DNA from: DASSUW01 sp963792385
GTDB lineage: Bacteria > Actinomycetota > Thermoleophilia > Solirubrobacterales > Solirubrobacteraceae
Assembly: GCA_963792385.1 (NCBI GenBank)
Contig: CAWBVZ010000012.1
Location: 744,001 to 808,000, forward strand
Direction of reading: 5' to 3'
Length of the DNA: 64,000 nucleotides
In this document: positions 34,058 to 43,603 of the stretch, piece after piece
How the letters are laid out: each line of letters begins with the position of its first letter
Numbering within the stretch: the first letter of the stretch is position 1
Notes under the pieces: model-generated
Told to the model about the DNA's origin: nothing
The model's input: only the letters and a program-made list of their open reading frames with translations
Databases searched by the model: none
Made by a program: the position numbers and the translations under genes

Positions 34058-36187
34058 ATGGGTTACCTGATCGGTGTTGATATCGGCGGCACGTTCACCG
34101 ACTGCATCGTCATCGACGATGCGGGCAGCGTGACAATCGGCAAGGCGCCGTCCACGCCGCCGGACTTCCAGACCGGCTTCGTCGATTCGATGCGCGAAAG
34201 CGCGCGGCGCCTCGACGTCACGCTCGAGGACCTGCTGCGCGACGCCAAGGGCATCTACCACGGCTGCACGGTCGGGACCAATGCGCTCGTCGAGCGCCGG
34301 ACTGCCGCAGTCGGCCTGCTCACGACGCGCGGCCACAGCGACGTCATGTTCACGATGGGCGCCGGCGGTCGGCTCGCGGGCATGCCGCCGCAGTACATCG
34401 CCCACGTCGCGTCGCAGACGAAGGATGAGTTCCTGGTCCCGAAGCGCCTCATCGGCGAGGTCGACGAGCGGATCGCGTTCGACGCCAACGTACTCGTGGA
34501 GCTCAACGAGGAGCGCTGCCGCGAGGAGATCCAGCGATTGCTGGACGCGGGGGCCGAGGCGTTCGCGGTGTCGCTGCTGTGGTCGATCGTCAACCCGGCG
34601 CACGAGCAGGCGGTCGGCGCGCTCATCCGCGAGATCGCTCCGAACGCGTTCGTCTCGCTGTCGTCGGCGGTGATGCCTCGCAACGGCGAGTACGAACGGA
34701 CTGTGGCGACGGTCGTCAACTCGCTGATCGGGCCGGCGATGAACGCGTACTTGCGCGACCTCCAGCGCGACCTCGGCGAGCTCGGCTACACGGACACCGT
34801 CTACGTGATGAGCTGCTCGGGGGGTCTCGTCGACGCGGGCTACGCCCAGACGATGCCGGTCCTCACGATCGGGTCCGGGCCGGTTGCGGGCGTGATCGGC
34901 GCGAGCGCGCTGACGCACGCGGAGGCGGCCGAGGATGACGAGACTGCAGGGCCGGTCGACGTGATCACCACGGACATGGGTGGGACGACGTTCGACGTCG
35001 GCGTGATTCGCGACGGGCAACCACTCGCCAGGCCGACGACTCGCTTCGGCCAGTACGAGTACTTCGTGCCGACGCTCGACGTCCGGTCGGTCGGCGCCGG
35101 AGGCGGCAGCATCATCCGCTTCGACGCTGACACCGCGACGCTGCGGGTCGGCCCGGAAAGCGCCGGGGCACGCCCCGGTCCGGCCGCGTATCTGCAGGGC
35201 GGGACGGCCGCCACGGTCACCGACGCCGACCTCGTGCTCGGCTATCTCAACCCTGATTACTTCCTCGGCGGTGACATCGCGCTGGGCACGGAGGCGGCGC
35301 GCACGGCACTCGAGGCGGCCGGCGCTCCGCTCGGCTTCGGCGCCGAGGAGACCGCGGCGGCGGCCGCGCGGATCGTCGACAACCAGATGGCCGACGCGAT
35401 CCGCCTTGCGAGCGTCCAGCAGGGATACGACCCGCGCGAGTACACGATGTACGCGTACGGCGGAGCCGGGCCGGTGCACGCGACGTCGCTCGCGCGCCAG
35501 CTCGGAATCACGCGCGTCGTCGTCCCGCTCGCAGACCTCGCGGCTGGGTGGTCGGCGTTCGGGGTCGCGTCATCGGACGCCGTTGTTGTGGAGGAGATCG
35601 CCAAGGCGATGACCTACCCGTTCGATCCCGCCGAGCTCAACGAGGCGTGGCACGCGCTCGAGGGCAAGATCGTCGGCGCGATGGAGGGTCAGGGGATCGC
35701 CGCCGGACAGCTCGAGTGGGAGCGACTGGCGGACATCCGCTACACGCAGCAGATCAACCAGGTCGCCGTGGCCGCCCCTGGCGGCGACTACGACGCCGGC
35801 AGCACGCAGGTGCTGGTCGACTCGTTCGAGCGTGAGTACGAGCGGTTGTTCGGTGCCGGCAGCGGCTACGCCGACGCCGGCTTTGCGCTCACCGCGCTTC
35901 GCGTGCGCGCGCACGCGCGTGTAAGCGGCTTCACGCTCGCACCCCACGCGCCGCAGAACGGCGGCGGTGGCACGACGCCCACGCCGAAGGCCGAACGGGC
36001 GGTCATCTGGTACGAGAGATCGTTCGAGCCCGAGGCGACGCCGACCTACGAGGGGGAGGTGCTGCGCGGCGGAATGGTCATCGAGGGCCCAGCCGTCGTC
36101 GAGTTCGTCGACACCACCCTCGTGCTGCGGCATGACGACCGCGCGACGGTCGACGCGTTCGGCAGCATTGTCATCGACGTCGGGTGA
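34058..36187 (+). CDS. HyuA-type ATP-binding carboxylase subunit (hydantoinase A/oxoprolinase)
   Basis: 709 residues with an actin-like ATPase fold. N-terminal phosphate loop YLIGVDIGGTFTDC, second loop DVITTDMGGTTFDVGV, and AYGGAGPVHA, all standard in HyuA/AcxA proteins. Activates the ketone enol by phosphorylation from ATP in the carboxylase reading of this family. ATG 34058 has GAGAGGGA upstream, 33 bp after HyuB. Its stop overlaps the GTG of the kinase gene (GTGA). Carboxylases hydrolyse ATP in this subunit while HyuB holds the metal and substrate. Without the fused gamma domain next door, hydantoinase would be equally likely. Confidence 0.88.
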   Translation: MGYLIGVDIGGTFTDCIVIDDAGSVTIGKAPSTPPDFQTGFVDSMRESARRLDVTLEDLLRDAKGIYHGCTVGTNALVERRTAAVGLLTTRGHSDVMFTMGAGGRLAGMPPQYIAHVASQTKDEFLVPKRLIGEVDERIAFDANVLVELNEERCREEIQRLLDAGAEAFAVSLLWSIVNPAHEQAVGALIREIAPNAFVSLSSAVMPRNGEYERTVATVVNSLIGPAMNAYLRDLQRDLGELGYTDTVYVMSCSGGLVDAGYAQTMPVLTIGSGPVAGVIGASALTHAEAAEDDETAGPVDVITTDMGGTTFDVGVIRDGQPLARPTTRFGQYEYFVPTLDVRSVGAGGGSIIRFDADTATLRVGPESAGARPGPAAYLQGGTAATVTDADLVLGYLNPDYFLGGDIALGTEAARTALEAAGAPLGFGAEETAAAAARIVDNQMADAIRLASVQQGYDPREYTMYAYGGAGPVHATSLARQLGITRVVVPLADLAAGWSAFGVASSDAVVVEEIAKAMTYPFDPAELNEAWHALEGKIVGAMEGQGIAAGQLEWERLADIRYTQQINQVAVAAPGGDYDAGSTQVLVDSFEREYERLFGAGSGYADAGFALTALRVRAHARVSGFTLAPHAPQNGGGGTTPTPKAERAVIWYERSFEPEATPTYEGEVLRGGMVIEGPAVVEFVDTTLVLRHDDRATVDAFGSIVIDVG

Positions 36188-37269
36188 TCGCGGCCGACGA
36201 CATCGTCGCCACCGCCGAGGAGGGCGCGCTGAACGAGCGCCCTCCTCTGCTCGTCCTGGAGCCGCTGAGAGCGTTCCTCGACGAATTCGGTCTCGGGACG
36301 GGTGCGCTCCACGTCGAGCCGATCGGTGAGGGCCGTTCGAACGTCATCTTTCTGATCCGGCGCGACGACCGCGAGTTCGTCCTTCGCCGGCCGCCGCGAC
36401 CCCCGCTGCCACCGAGCGCCCACGACGTGTTGCGCGAGGCGCGAGTCCTGAGCGCGCTCGAGATAACGCCCGCGCGTACGCCGGCGGTCCTCGCGACGTG
36501 CGACGACGAGCGGGTGATCGGTGCGCCGTTCTACGTGATGGAGAAGATCGAGGGCTGGGTGCTGACCGATGATGTCCCCGCGGCACTCGACACGCCGGAG
36601 GGACGCCGGCGGGTCGGCGAAGAGCTGATCGATGGGCTCGTCGAGCTTCACGCGGTCGATTGGGAGGCAGATCCCGCGCTCGCAGGCCTCAATCGCTCGT
36701 CGGGCTACCTGGCCCGACAGTTGCGGCGGTTCTCCGGGCTCTGGGAGCACAATCGCACCCGCGACCTGCCGGCCGTCGAGCGGGTCGCGACATGGCTCGC
36801 AGACCACATGCCCGAGTCGTCAGGGACGACAGTGGTCCACGGCGACTACCGGCTCGGCAATGTCGTGTTCGCGCCCGCTGCGCCCGCTCGGCTCGTGGCG
36901 ATTCTGGACTGGGAGATGACGACGATCGGCGACCCGCTCGCGGACCTCGGCTACCTGTGCACGCTGTGGGTCGACCGCGACGACCCGCCGCTCGGCATGT
37001 ACGAGCTCTCCGGCGTCACGCGGCGGCCGGGCTTCAACCGCCGCGAGGAGCTGATCGAGCGCTACCAGCACGCGTCGGGCCGGACGGTCCGCGACGTCTA
37101 CTGGTACCAGGCCCTCGCCCTGTGGAAGTCCACGATCTTCATGGAGGGCAACTACCGTCGGGCGCTCGCCGGGGCGACCGACGATCCGTACTTGCAGGGC
37201 TTCGGCACCGGCGTGGTGGAGCTCGCCGAGCGCGCCGAGGCGATGACGCGGCGCTCGGCCGAACAGTGA
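36184..37269 (+). CDS. APH-fold kinase of the ACAD10/LvaA type
   Basis: 361 residues, aminoglycoside-phosphotransferase fold. Catalytic Asp221 and Asn226 in VVHGDYRLGNVVF, metal Asp242 in AILDWEMTTIGDPLADLGYL. This subfamily (human ACAD10/11 N-terminal domain, Pseudomonas LvaA) phosphorylates the 4-hydroxyl of 4-hydroxyacyl-CoA, allowing a matching dehydrogenase to shift it to the 3-position. The only ACAD10/11-type dehydrogenase in the window is at 25223, controlled by the same operator type. GTG 36184 overlaps the HyuA stop. Substrate is inferred by family. Confidence 0.85.
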   Translation: MIAADDIVATAEEGALNERPPLLVLEPLRAFLDEFGLGTGALHVEPIGEGRSNVIFLIRRDDREFVLRRPPRPPLPPSAHDVLREARVLSALEITPARTPAVLATCDDERVIGAPFYVMEKIEGWVLTDDVPAALDTPEGRRRVGEELIDGLVELHAVDWEADPALAGLNRSSGYLARQLRRFSGLWEHNRTRDLPAVERVATWLADHMPESSGTTVVHGDYRLGNVVFAPAAPARLVAILDWEMTTIGDPLADLGYLCTLWVDRDDPPLGMYELSGVTRRPGFNRREELIERYQHASGRTVRDVYWYQALALWKSTIFMEGNYRRALAGATDDPYLQGFGTGVVELAERAEAMTRRSAEQ

Positions 37270-38171
37270 TGAAACTCGGCGTCGTCTTCCCGCAGGCGGA
37301 GATCGAGCCCGATCCCGCAGCCATCCGCGCCTACGCAGAGGGGGTAACGGCACTGGGGCTCGATCACATTCTCGTCTACGACCACGTGCTCGGCGTCGAC
37401 CCAACGGTGGTGACCGACTGGGCCGAGCGCGCGCACCGGACGGGAGCCACGTCGGCCAAGCCGTACGACGTCGACGACCGCTTCCACGAGGTAATGGTGC
37501 TGTTCGGCTTCCTCGCAGCTGTCTGCCCGCTCGAGCTCGTGAGCGGCGTGCTCGTGCTCCCGCAGCGCCAGACGCCGTTGGTCGCCAAACAGGCAGCCGA
37601 AGTCGATGTGCTCTCCGGCGGCCGGCTGCGGCTCGGCGTCGGGATCGGCTGGAATGCGATCGAGTACCGCGGGATGAACGCCGACTTCGCCACTCGCGGG
37701 CGGCGGATCGAAGAGCAGATCGAGGTGCTTCGCAGGCTTTGGACCGAGCCGACGGTGCGCTTCGACGGACGCGACCACTGGGCGGACGGCGTGGGTATCG
37801 CGCCTCTGCCCGTGCAACGGCCGATCCCGGTCTGGCTCGGCGCGGGCGCCGCCCCGCGCGCGCTCGACCGCGTCGGTCGCCTGGCCGACGGGTGGCTGCC
37901 GGTGTCGGTCCGGCCCGACGAGCTCGGCGACCAGCTTGCGACGATCCGCGCTGCCGCCGAGCGGGCGGGCCGCGACCCCGCGACGATCGGGATCCACGGT
38001 CGTGTCGAGCGCGTTCACGGTGACGACGTCGGGCGAGTCGCCGCCGATGTGGTGGGCTGGCGAAGGCTCGGCGCGACGCACGTTGCCCTCAACACGATGC
38101 GGGCCGGCCTCGAGGGTGCGGATGCCCACCTCGAGGCCCTCGGCCGCGTCGTCGAGACCGTGATGGACTGA
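37269..38171 (+). CDS. LLM-class flavin (F420/FMN) dependent oxidoreductase
   Basis: 300-residue luciferase-like TIM barrel beginning MKLGVVFPQAEIEPDP, with family segments LVSGVLVLPQRQTPLVAKQAAEVDVLSGGRLRLGVGIGWN and PIPVWLGAGAAPRALDRVGRLADGW. This branch (TIGR03619-like) is common in mycobacteria and usually uses F420. The ATG shares bases with the kinase stop (TGATG). Possible role: oxidation of an alcohol to a ketone or aldehyde, or Baeyer-Villiger type oxygenation; sequence does not decide. Confidence 0.85.
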   Translation: MKLGVVFPQAEIEPDPAAIRAYAEGVTALGLDHILVYDHVLGVDPTVVTDWAERAHRTGATSAKPYDVDDRFHEVMVLFGFLAAVCPLELVSGVLVLPQRQTPLVAKQAAEVDVLSGGRLRLGVGIGWNAIEYRGMNADFATRGRRIEEQIEVLRRLWTEPTVRFDGRDHWADGVGIAPLPVQRPIPVWLGAGAAPRALDRVGRLADGWLPVSVRPDELGDQLATIRAAAERAGRDPATIGIHGRVERVHGDDVGRVAADVVGWRRLGATHVALNTMRAGLEGADAHLEALGRVVETVMD

Positions 38172-38175
38172 CGCG

Positions 38176-38904
38176 ATGGCCTCAACAGACAGAGCGGTTC
38201 TCGTGACTGGATCCTCGAGCGGCATGGGGGCCGCGATCGCCCGGGCGTTCGCGGACGCCGGCGCTTCGGTGGTTGTGAACTCGTCGTCGTCGCCGGCGGC
38301 CGGTGAGGAACTGGCCGCCGCCATCGATGGCGCGTACGTGCAAGCCGACATCTCCGATCCCGCGGATGCCGCGCGCCTGGTCGCGTCCGCCGTCGACCGC
38401 CTGGGCCGGCTCGACGTGCTCGTCAATGCCGCCGGCACGACGGCCGTGATCCCGCACGACGATCTCGAGGCGGTCACGCCCGAGGTGTGGAAGCGCATCC
38501 TCGGCGTCAACCTGCTCGGAACCTGGTCGGTCACCGCGGCAGCGGTGCCGCACCTCAAGCAGACCGGGGCGGGCGTTGTAATCAACATCACCTCGACGTC
38601 CGGCGAGCGGGTGATCGGTAGCTCGATCCCGTACGCCGTCTCCAAGGCCGCCCTGAATCACCTCACACGCTTGCTCGCCAAGGCGCTCGGCCCGGAGGTC
38701 CGCGTCAACGCGGTCTCACCCGGGATGGTCGACACGCCGTGGACCGAGGGCTGGGACCGGGAGCGCGAGTGGGTCTTCGAGACGGTTCCGTTGCGTCGTA
38801 CGGGCAGGCCCGGCGACATTGCGGCCGCGTGCGTGCTGCTGGCGGACAACCCATACATCACCGGGGCCGTCGTCCCCGTCGACGGCGGCCTCGCCCTCTT
38901 ATGA
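38176..38904 (+). CDS. Short-chain dehydrogenase/reductase (FabG-like)
   Basis: 242 residues, Rossmann fold. Cofactor motif TGSSSGMG (about 11-18), NAAG, catalytic Ser in NITSTSG with Tyr/Lys in YAVSKAAL, and C-terminal PVDGGLAL. Oxidises or reduces a hydroxyl/keto group with NAD(P)H; in this operon probably a 3-hydroxyacyl-CoA or alcohol intermediate. It begins 4 bp after the LLM gene. Confidence 0.88.
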   Translation: MASTDRAVLVTGSSSGMGAAIARAFADAGASVVVNSSSSPAAGEELAAAIDGAYVQADISDPADAARLVASAVDRLGRLDVLVNAAGTTAVIPHDDLEAVTPEVWKRILGVNLLGTWSVTAAAVPHLKQTGAGVVINITSTSGERVIGSSIPYAVSKAALNHLTRLLAKALGPEVRVNAVSPGMVDTPWTEGWDREREWVFETVPLRRTGRPGDIAAACVLLADNPYITGAVVPVDGGLALL

Positions 38905-38929
38905 GCTCGAACCCCGACCGGAGAACCTC

Positions 38930-39367
38930 ATGCCCGAGACCATGACCGCCCGCGAGGGCATCCAGGAGCTCTACGCGCGCTATCCGATCTCGATGGATCG
39001 CGACGACGAGGAGGAGCTCGCCGACTGCTTCACCGAGGATGGCGTGTTCAACATCAGCGGCCAGGGCCTCTTCGAAGGTCCCGAGGAGATCAAGGCGCTG
39101 GTGCGCCGCACCGCCAACGGGCGACCGCGGCATCTGACCCTCAACCTCTGGATCCGCGAGGTCGCCGACGGAGAGGCGCGCTGCGAGGCGTACTTCATGT
39201 TGATCGACCTCAAGTCGGGTCAGAACGTCGCCTACGGCACGTACACCGACCGCCCCGTCCAAGGAGCCGACGGCCGCTGGCGCTGGAAGGAGCGCCGCGT
39301 GCAGTTCGAGTGGACGTCGGAGGAGTACGCCGCCGCGCGCGAGCCCAAGGCGATCCCGTTGGAATGA
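38930..39367 (+). CDS. SnoaL/NTF2-like protein
   Basis: 145 residues with the cone-shaped NTF2-like fold: helical start (REGIQELYARYPISMDRDDEEELADCFTEDGVFNI) then the curved sheet (RHLTLNLWIREVADGEARCEAYFMLIDL). Related proteins act as hydratases, isomerases or cyclases on steroid- or polyketide-like substrates. Start ATG 38930 with GGAG 6 bp upstream; the earlier frame overlaps the SDR end. Its stop overlaps the next start (ATGA). Two further members of this fold occur at 49506 and 54266. Confidence 0.75.
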   Translation: MPETMTAREGIQELYARYPISMDRDDEEELADCFTEDGVFNISGQGLFEGPEEIKALVRRTANGRPRHLTLNLWIREVADGEARCEAYFMLIDLKSGQNVAYGTYTDRPVQGADGRWRWKERRVQFEWTSEEYAAAREPKAIPLE

Positions 39368-40278
39368 TCGGCGGCGACGGTGGCCACCGGCTCGGTGTCG
39401 GGCTGTGGACGATGCAGTCGACGGTCCACCATCCCGCGAACCTGAGTCGGCTGTATGCCGAGTTCGCCGAGGACGCGGCAATCGTCGAGGCCCATGGCCT
39501 GGACTCGGTGTGGACGGCACAGCATCGTGCCTGGTATGACGGCTGGTGCCCGGCGCCCCTGCACGCGCTGGCCTACGTGGCAGCGCGGACGTCGCGCGTG
39601 CGGCTCGGGACCGCGGTGCTGCTGCTTCCCCAGCAGGATCCCGTCGCGATTGCGATGGCCGCGGCAACACTCGTCAGCCTGTCGGAGGGTCGGCTGGAGC
39701 TTGGCGTCGGCCTCGGCTACCGGGAGGCCGAATTCGATCTCATCGGCGTGCCGAAGCGGCGCCGCGGTCGCCTGATGGAGGAAGGGCTCGACCGGCTCGC
39801 GGAGCTGGGGCCGGGCGGCCCGCCGGTGTGGGTCGGCGGGATGGCCGATCGTGCGATCGATCGCGCCGCACGCCGCGGGCACGGCCTGATGCTGCCGCAG
39901 ACCGTCAGCCCGGAACGACTCCGCGCGATTGTCGAGCGTTACCGGCGGACGGGGTCGCGGTATGCCCCGATCGGCGTATTGCGCGACGTGCGTATCGAGC
40001 CCGATCCCGGCGCTGCCGCCCGCTTTCGCACGCAGCTGCAAGCCCATTACCGCGAGGAGATCGAAGCATGGTGGCCGCTGGGCGGGACGGCGGGCGCGGT
40101 CGAGCGCCAACTCGGCTTCGTCGCTCGCGCCGCGCTCGTCGGCGATGCCGCCCACGTCACGCACGGCCTCGCGGACCTGCGCCGCGCCGGGGCGACAGCG
40201 ATCGTCGCCCGGCTCAACTTTCCGTTCGTGGAGCGCTCTGTTCTCCACGCCCAGATCGCCGCACTCGCGAGGCTTTGA
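39364..40278 (+). CDS. LLM-class flavin-dependent oxidoreductase
   Basis: 304 residues, luciferase-like barrel: RLGVGLWTMQSTVHHPANLSR, SVWTAQHRAWYDGWCPAPLHALAYVAARTSRVRLGTAVLLLPQQDP, LSEGRLELGVGLGYREAEFDLIGV. Distinct branch from the enzyme at 37269. Coupled at both ends (ATGA before, TTGA after). Probable FMN or F420 user; substrate unknown, likely shared with the pathway of the operon. Confidence 0.82.
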   Translation: MIGGDGGHRLGVGLWTMQSTVHHPANLSRLYAEFAEDAAIVEAHGLDSVWTAQHRAWYDGWCPAPLHALAYVAARTSRVRLGTAVLLLPQQDPVAIAMAAATLVSLSEGRLELGVGLGYREAEFDLIGVPKRRRGRLMEEGLDRLAELGPGGPPVWVGGMADRAIDRAARRGHGLMLPQTVSPERLRAIVERYRRTGSRYAPIGVLRDVRIEPDPGAAARFRTQLQAHYREEIEAWWPLGGTAGAVERQLGFVARAALVGDAAHVTHGLADLRRAGATAIVARLNFPFVERSVLHAQIAALARL

Positions 40279-40867
40279 GCATCTTGCTGGAGCCGGCGCG
40301 GTGCAGCGGGGTCGAGGGCCTCCGCGCAGCCGTCCGCGCTGTCGAGACGTCCGGGCTCGACGGGCTCTTCCTCACCGGCGCGGCCGAGCTCCCGGCCCCG
40401 CTGATCACCGCGGCAGCCGTGGCCGGGATGACGCGCGACCTGCTGATCGCGGCCGAAGTGCAGGTTGATGAGCGTCGACCCGTCGAGCTCGCCGAGGAGG
40501 CGGCGGTCGTGGACCGCGCCAGCGCGGGTCGCCTGATCCGGGTGCTCCACACCGATGCGGACGGCGGAGCTGCGTTCGAAGAGGCGGTCGAGGTGATCCG
40601 GACGCGGGCGGGCGGACGCCAGACCCCGCCGCCGTTCGGCCCTCAGATCGAGCTGTGGGGATCCGGCGTCGTGCGCGAGCTGTGCAGGGCGCGGGGCCTC
40701 GTCTTCCTGCCCCGCCGCGTGCAAGCCGAAGACGTCTTCTCCGGCCGTTGCGTCTTCGGGCAGGATTCGATGGTCGTGCGAGGAACGCCGGAGGACGCCA
40801 AAGCGTTCGGTGCATACTTGCGAAGGATCAGGTATCGTCCGACCGGTCGGTCGGGAAATGGAGGCTG

Positions 40868-40868
<1 letters not shown>
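40275..40868 (+). CDS. Short LLM-like oxidoreductase fragment or partner subunit
   Basis: 197 residues starting at TTG 40275, which overlaps the stop of the previous gene (TTGA). It resembles the N-terminal and middle strands of the luciferase-like barrel (GLRAAVRAVETSGLDGLFLTGAAELPAPLITAAAVAGMTRDLLIAAEVQVDERRPVELAEEAAVVDRASAGRLIRVL) but is only about 60% of normal length and lacks the C-terminal strands. As luciferases are heterodimers, it may be a reduced partner of the upstream enzyme, or a relic. Its last 30 bases contain operator E. Confidence 0.65.
40838..40851. promoter_or_regulatory. Operator E (TCCGACCGGTCGGT), inside coding sequence
   Basis: Perfect 12-bp core CCGACCGGTCGG (40839-40850), 17 bp before the dehydrogenase ATG at 40868 and within the 3' end of the preceding gene. 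It suggests an internal regulated promoter for the dehydrogenase and ligase genes. Confidence 0.65.
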
Positions 40869-42037
<1,169 letters not shown>

Positions 42038-42050
42038 AGGAGGCCGCCGC

Positions 42051-43601
42051 GTGACGATGGAACGGCCGGCGTTCGAGCCGGCAGCCCGGGGGCGCAACCC
42101 ACTCGACCACGCCGGCGTCGCGCGCGGGCCCGACGGGATCGCCCGCTACCTCGACCGCCCGCCGTCGCTCGTGCACATGCTGCGCACGAGTGTCGACCGC
42201 GACCCGCGGGCGACGGCGGTCGTCGAGGTTGGAGGCGAGACCTGCACCTACACCGAGCTATGGGACGTCGCGGCGACCGTCGCCGGAGGCCTGCGAGACC
42301 ACGGTGTCGGGCGCGGTGACCGGGTGGCAATCCGGCTCCGCAACGGCCTCGATTGGGTGGTCGCGTTCTGGGGCGCGCAGCTCGCAGGCGCGGTCGTGGT
42401 GCCGGTGAACACCCGTCTCAAGCCGGCCGAGGTCGCCTACGTGGTGGATGACTCGGGGGCGGATTTCACCTTCGAGGAGGGTGCGGCGCTGCCCGCGGGC
42501 GCACCGCACGCGCTGGATGACGCGGAGCCCGATGACCTCGCCGCGATCTTCTACACGAGCGGCACCACGGGCTTTCCGAAGGGCGCGATGACCACTCACG
42601 CGAACCTCCTGGCCAACAGCGAGAACGTCTTCCGCACGCTGTCGACCGACCGCGCCGAAGGTCCGTCGCTGAGCACGTTGGTGTCCGTCCCGCTGTTCCA
42701 TGTCACCGGCTGCAACAGCCAGCTGATCCCACTGCTCGAGCTCGGAGGACGCGTCGAGATCCTGCCGCGCGGGCTCGACGTCGAGCAGCTCCTGACGACG
42801 GTCAGCGAGCACCGGATTGCGCACGTCGTCTCGGCGCCGGCGATCTACCACGCGCTTATGCGCCACCCGCGCTTCGCGGCGTCGGACGTCAGCTCGGTCC
42901 GGTGGCTCTACTACGGCGGTGCGCCGATCGCCGAGAGCATGGTGCGCCAGCTCCAGGACCGCTTCCCGCAGGCGCGCGTCGGCAACGGGTTCGGCTTGAC
43001 CGAGACGTCGTCACTGACCTCGTTCCTGCCCCACGAAGACGCGCGCGAGCATCCGGGATCGGTCGGGTACGCGATGCCGGTCGTCGACCTCGCGATACCG
43101 AACGCCGCCGGCCGCACCGGCGTTGGCGAGCTGCTCGTCCGCGGCCCGAACGTCGTGGCCGGATACTGGGGCAACGCGCAGGCGACCGCGGACGCCTTCA
43201 CCGACGGCTGGGTGCACACGGGCGACCTCGCTCGGATCGGCGATGACGGCCTGCTCTACATCGTCGATCGCGCCAAGGACATGATCAATCGCGGCGGCGA
43301 GAACGTCTACTCGATCGAGGTCGAGAACGCGCTCGCCGGCGTGCCCGGTGTGGGCGAGGCAGCCGTCGTCGGCGTGCCCGACGACATGATGGGCGAGAAG
43401 GTCGGCGCGGTCCTCGTGCCCGCCGCAGACGAGCCCCTCGAGGTCGACGCGGTGATCGCGAATCTCCGCGACCGCATCGCCGACTTCAAGGTGCCGCAGT
43501 ACGTCGTCGTGCGCTCGACCCCGTTGCCGCGCAACCCGAGCGGGAAGATCCTCAAGGAGCAGCTACGCAGCGAGACTCGCTGGGGCACGCCGCTGCGCTG
43601 A
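42051..43601 (+). CDS. AMP-forming acyl-CoA synthetase/ligase
   Basis: 516 residues, ANL superfamily. P-loop YTSGTTGFPKGA, A5 motif GNGFGLTETSS, A7 VHTGDLARI, A8 DRAKDMINRGGENVY and the catalytic lysine in NPSGKILK. Activates a carboxylic acid to its CoA thioester through an acyl-adenylate. GTG 42051 is 7 bp after AAGGAGG; ATG 42057 is possible. Last gene of the carboxylase operon, 13 bp after the damaged dehydrogenase. It may activate the acid made by HyuA/HyuB. Ends two bases before the convergent ligase gene. Confidence 0.9.
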   Translation: MTMERPAFEPAARGRNPLDHAGVARGPDGIARYLDRPPSLVHMLRTSVDRDPRATAVVEVGGETCTYTELWDVAATVAGGLRDHGVGRGDRVAIRLRNGLDWVVAFWGAQLAGAVVVPVNTRLKPAEVAYVVDDSGADFTFEEGAALPAGAPHALDDAEPDDLAAIFYTSGTTGFPKGAMTTHANLLANSENVFRTLSTDRAEGPSLSTLVSVPLFHVTGCNSQLIPLLELGGRVEILPRGLDVEQLLTTVSEHRIAHVVSAPAIYHALMRHPRFAASDVSSVRWLYYGGAPIAESMVRQLQDRFPQARVGNGFGLTETSSLTSFLPHEDAREHPGSVGYAMPVVDLAIPNAAGRTGVGELLVRGPNVVAGYWGNAQATADAFTDGWVHTGDLARIGDDGLLYIVDRAKDMINRGGENVYSIEVENALAGVPGVGEAAVVGVPDDMMGEKVGAVLVPAADEPLEVDAVIANLRDRIADFKVPQYVVVRSTPLPRNPSGKILKEQLRSETRWGTPLR

Positions 43602-43603
43602 GA

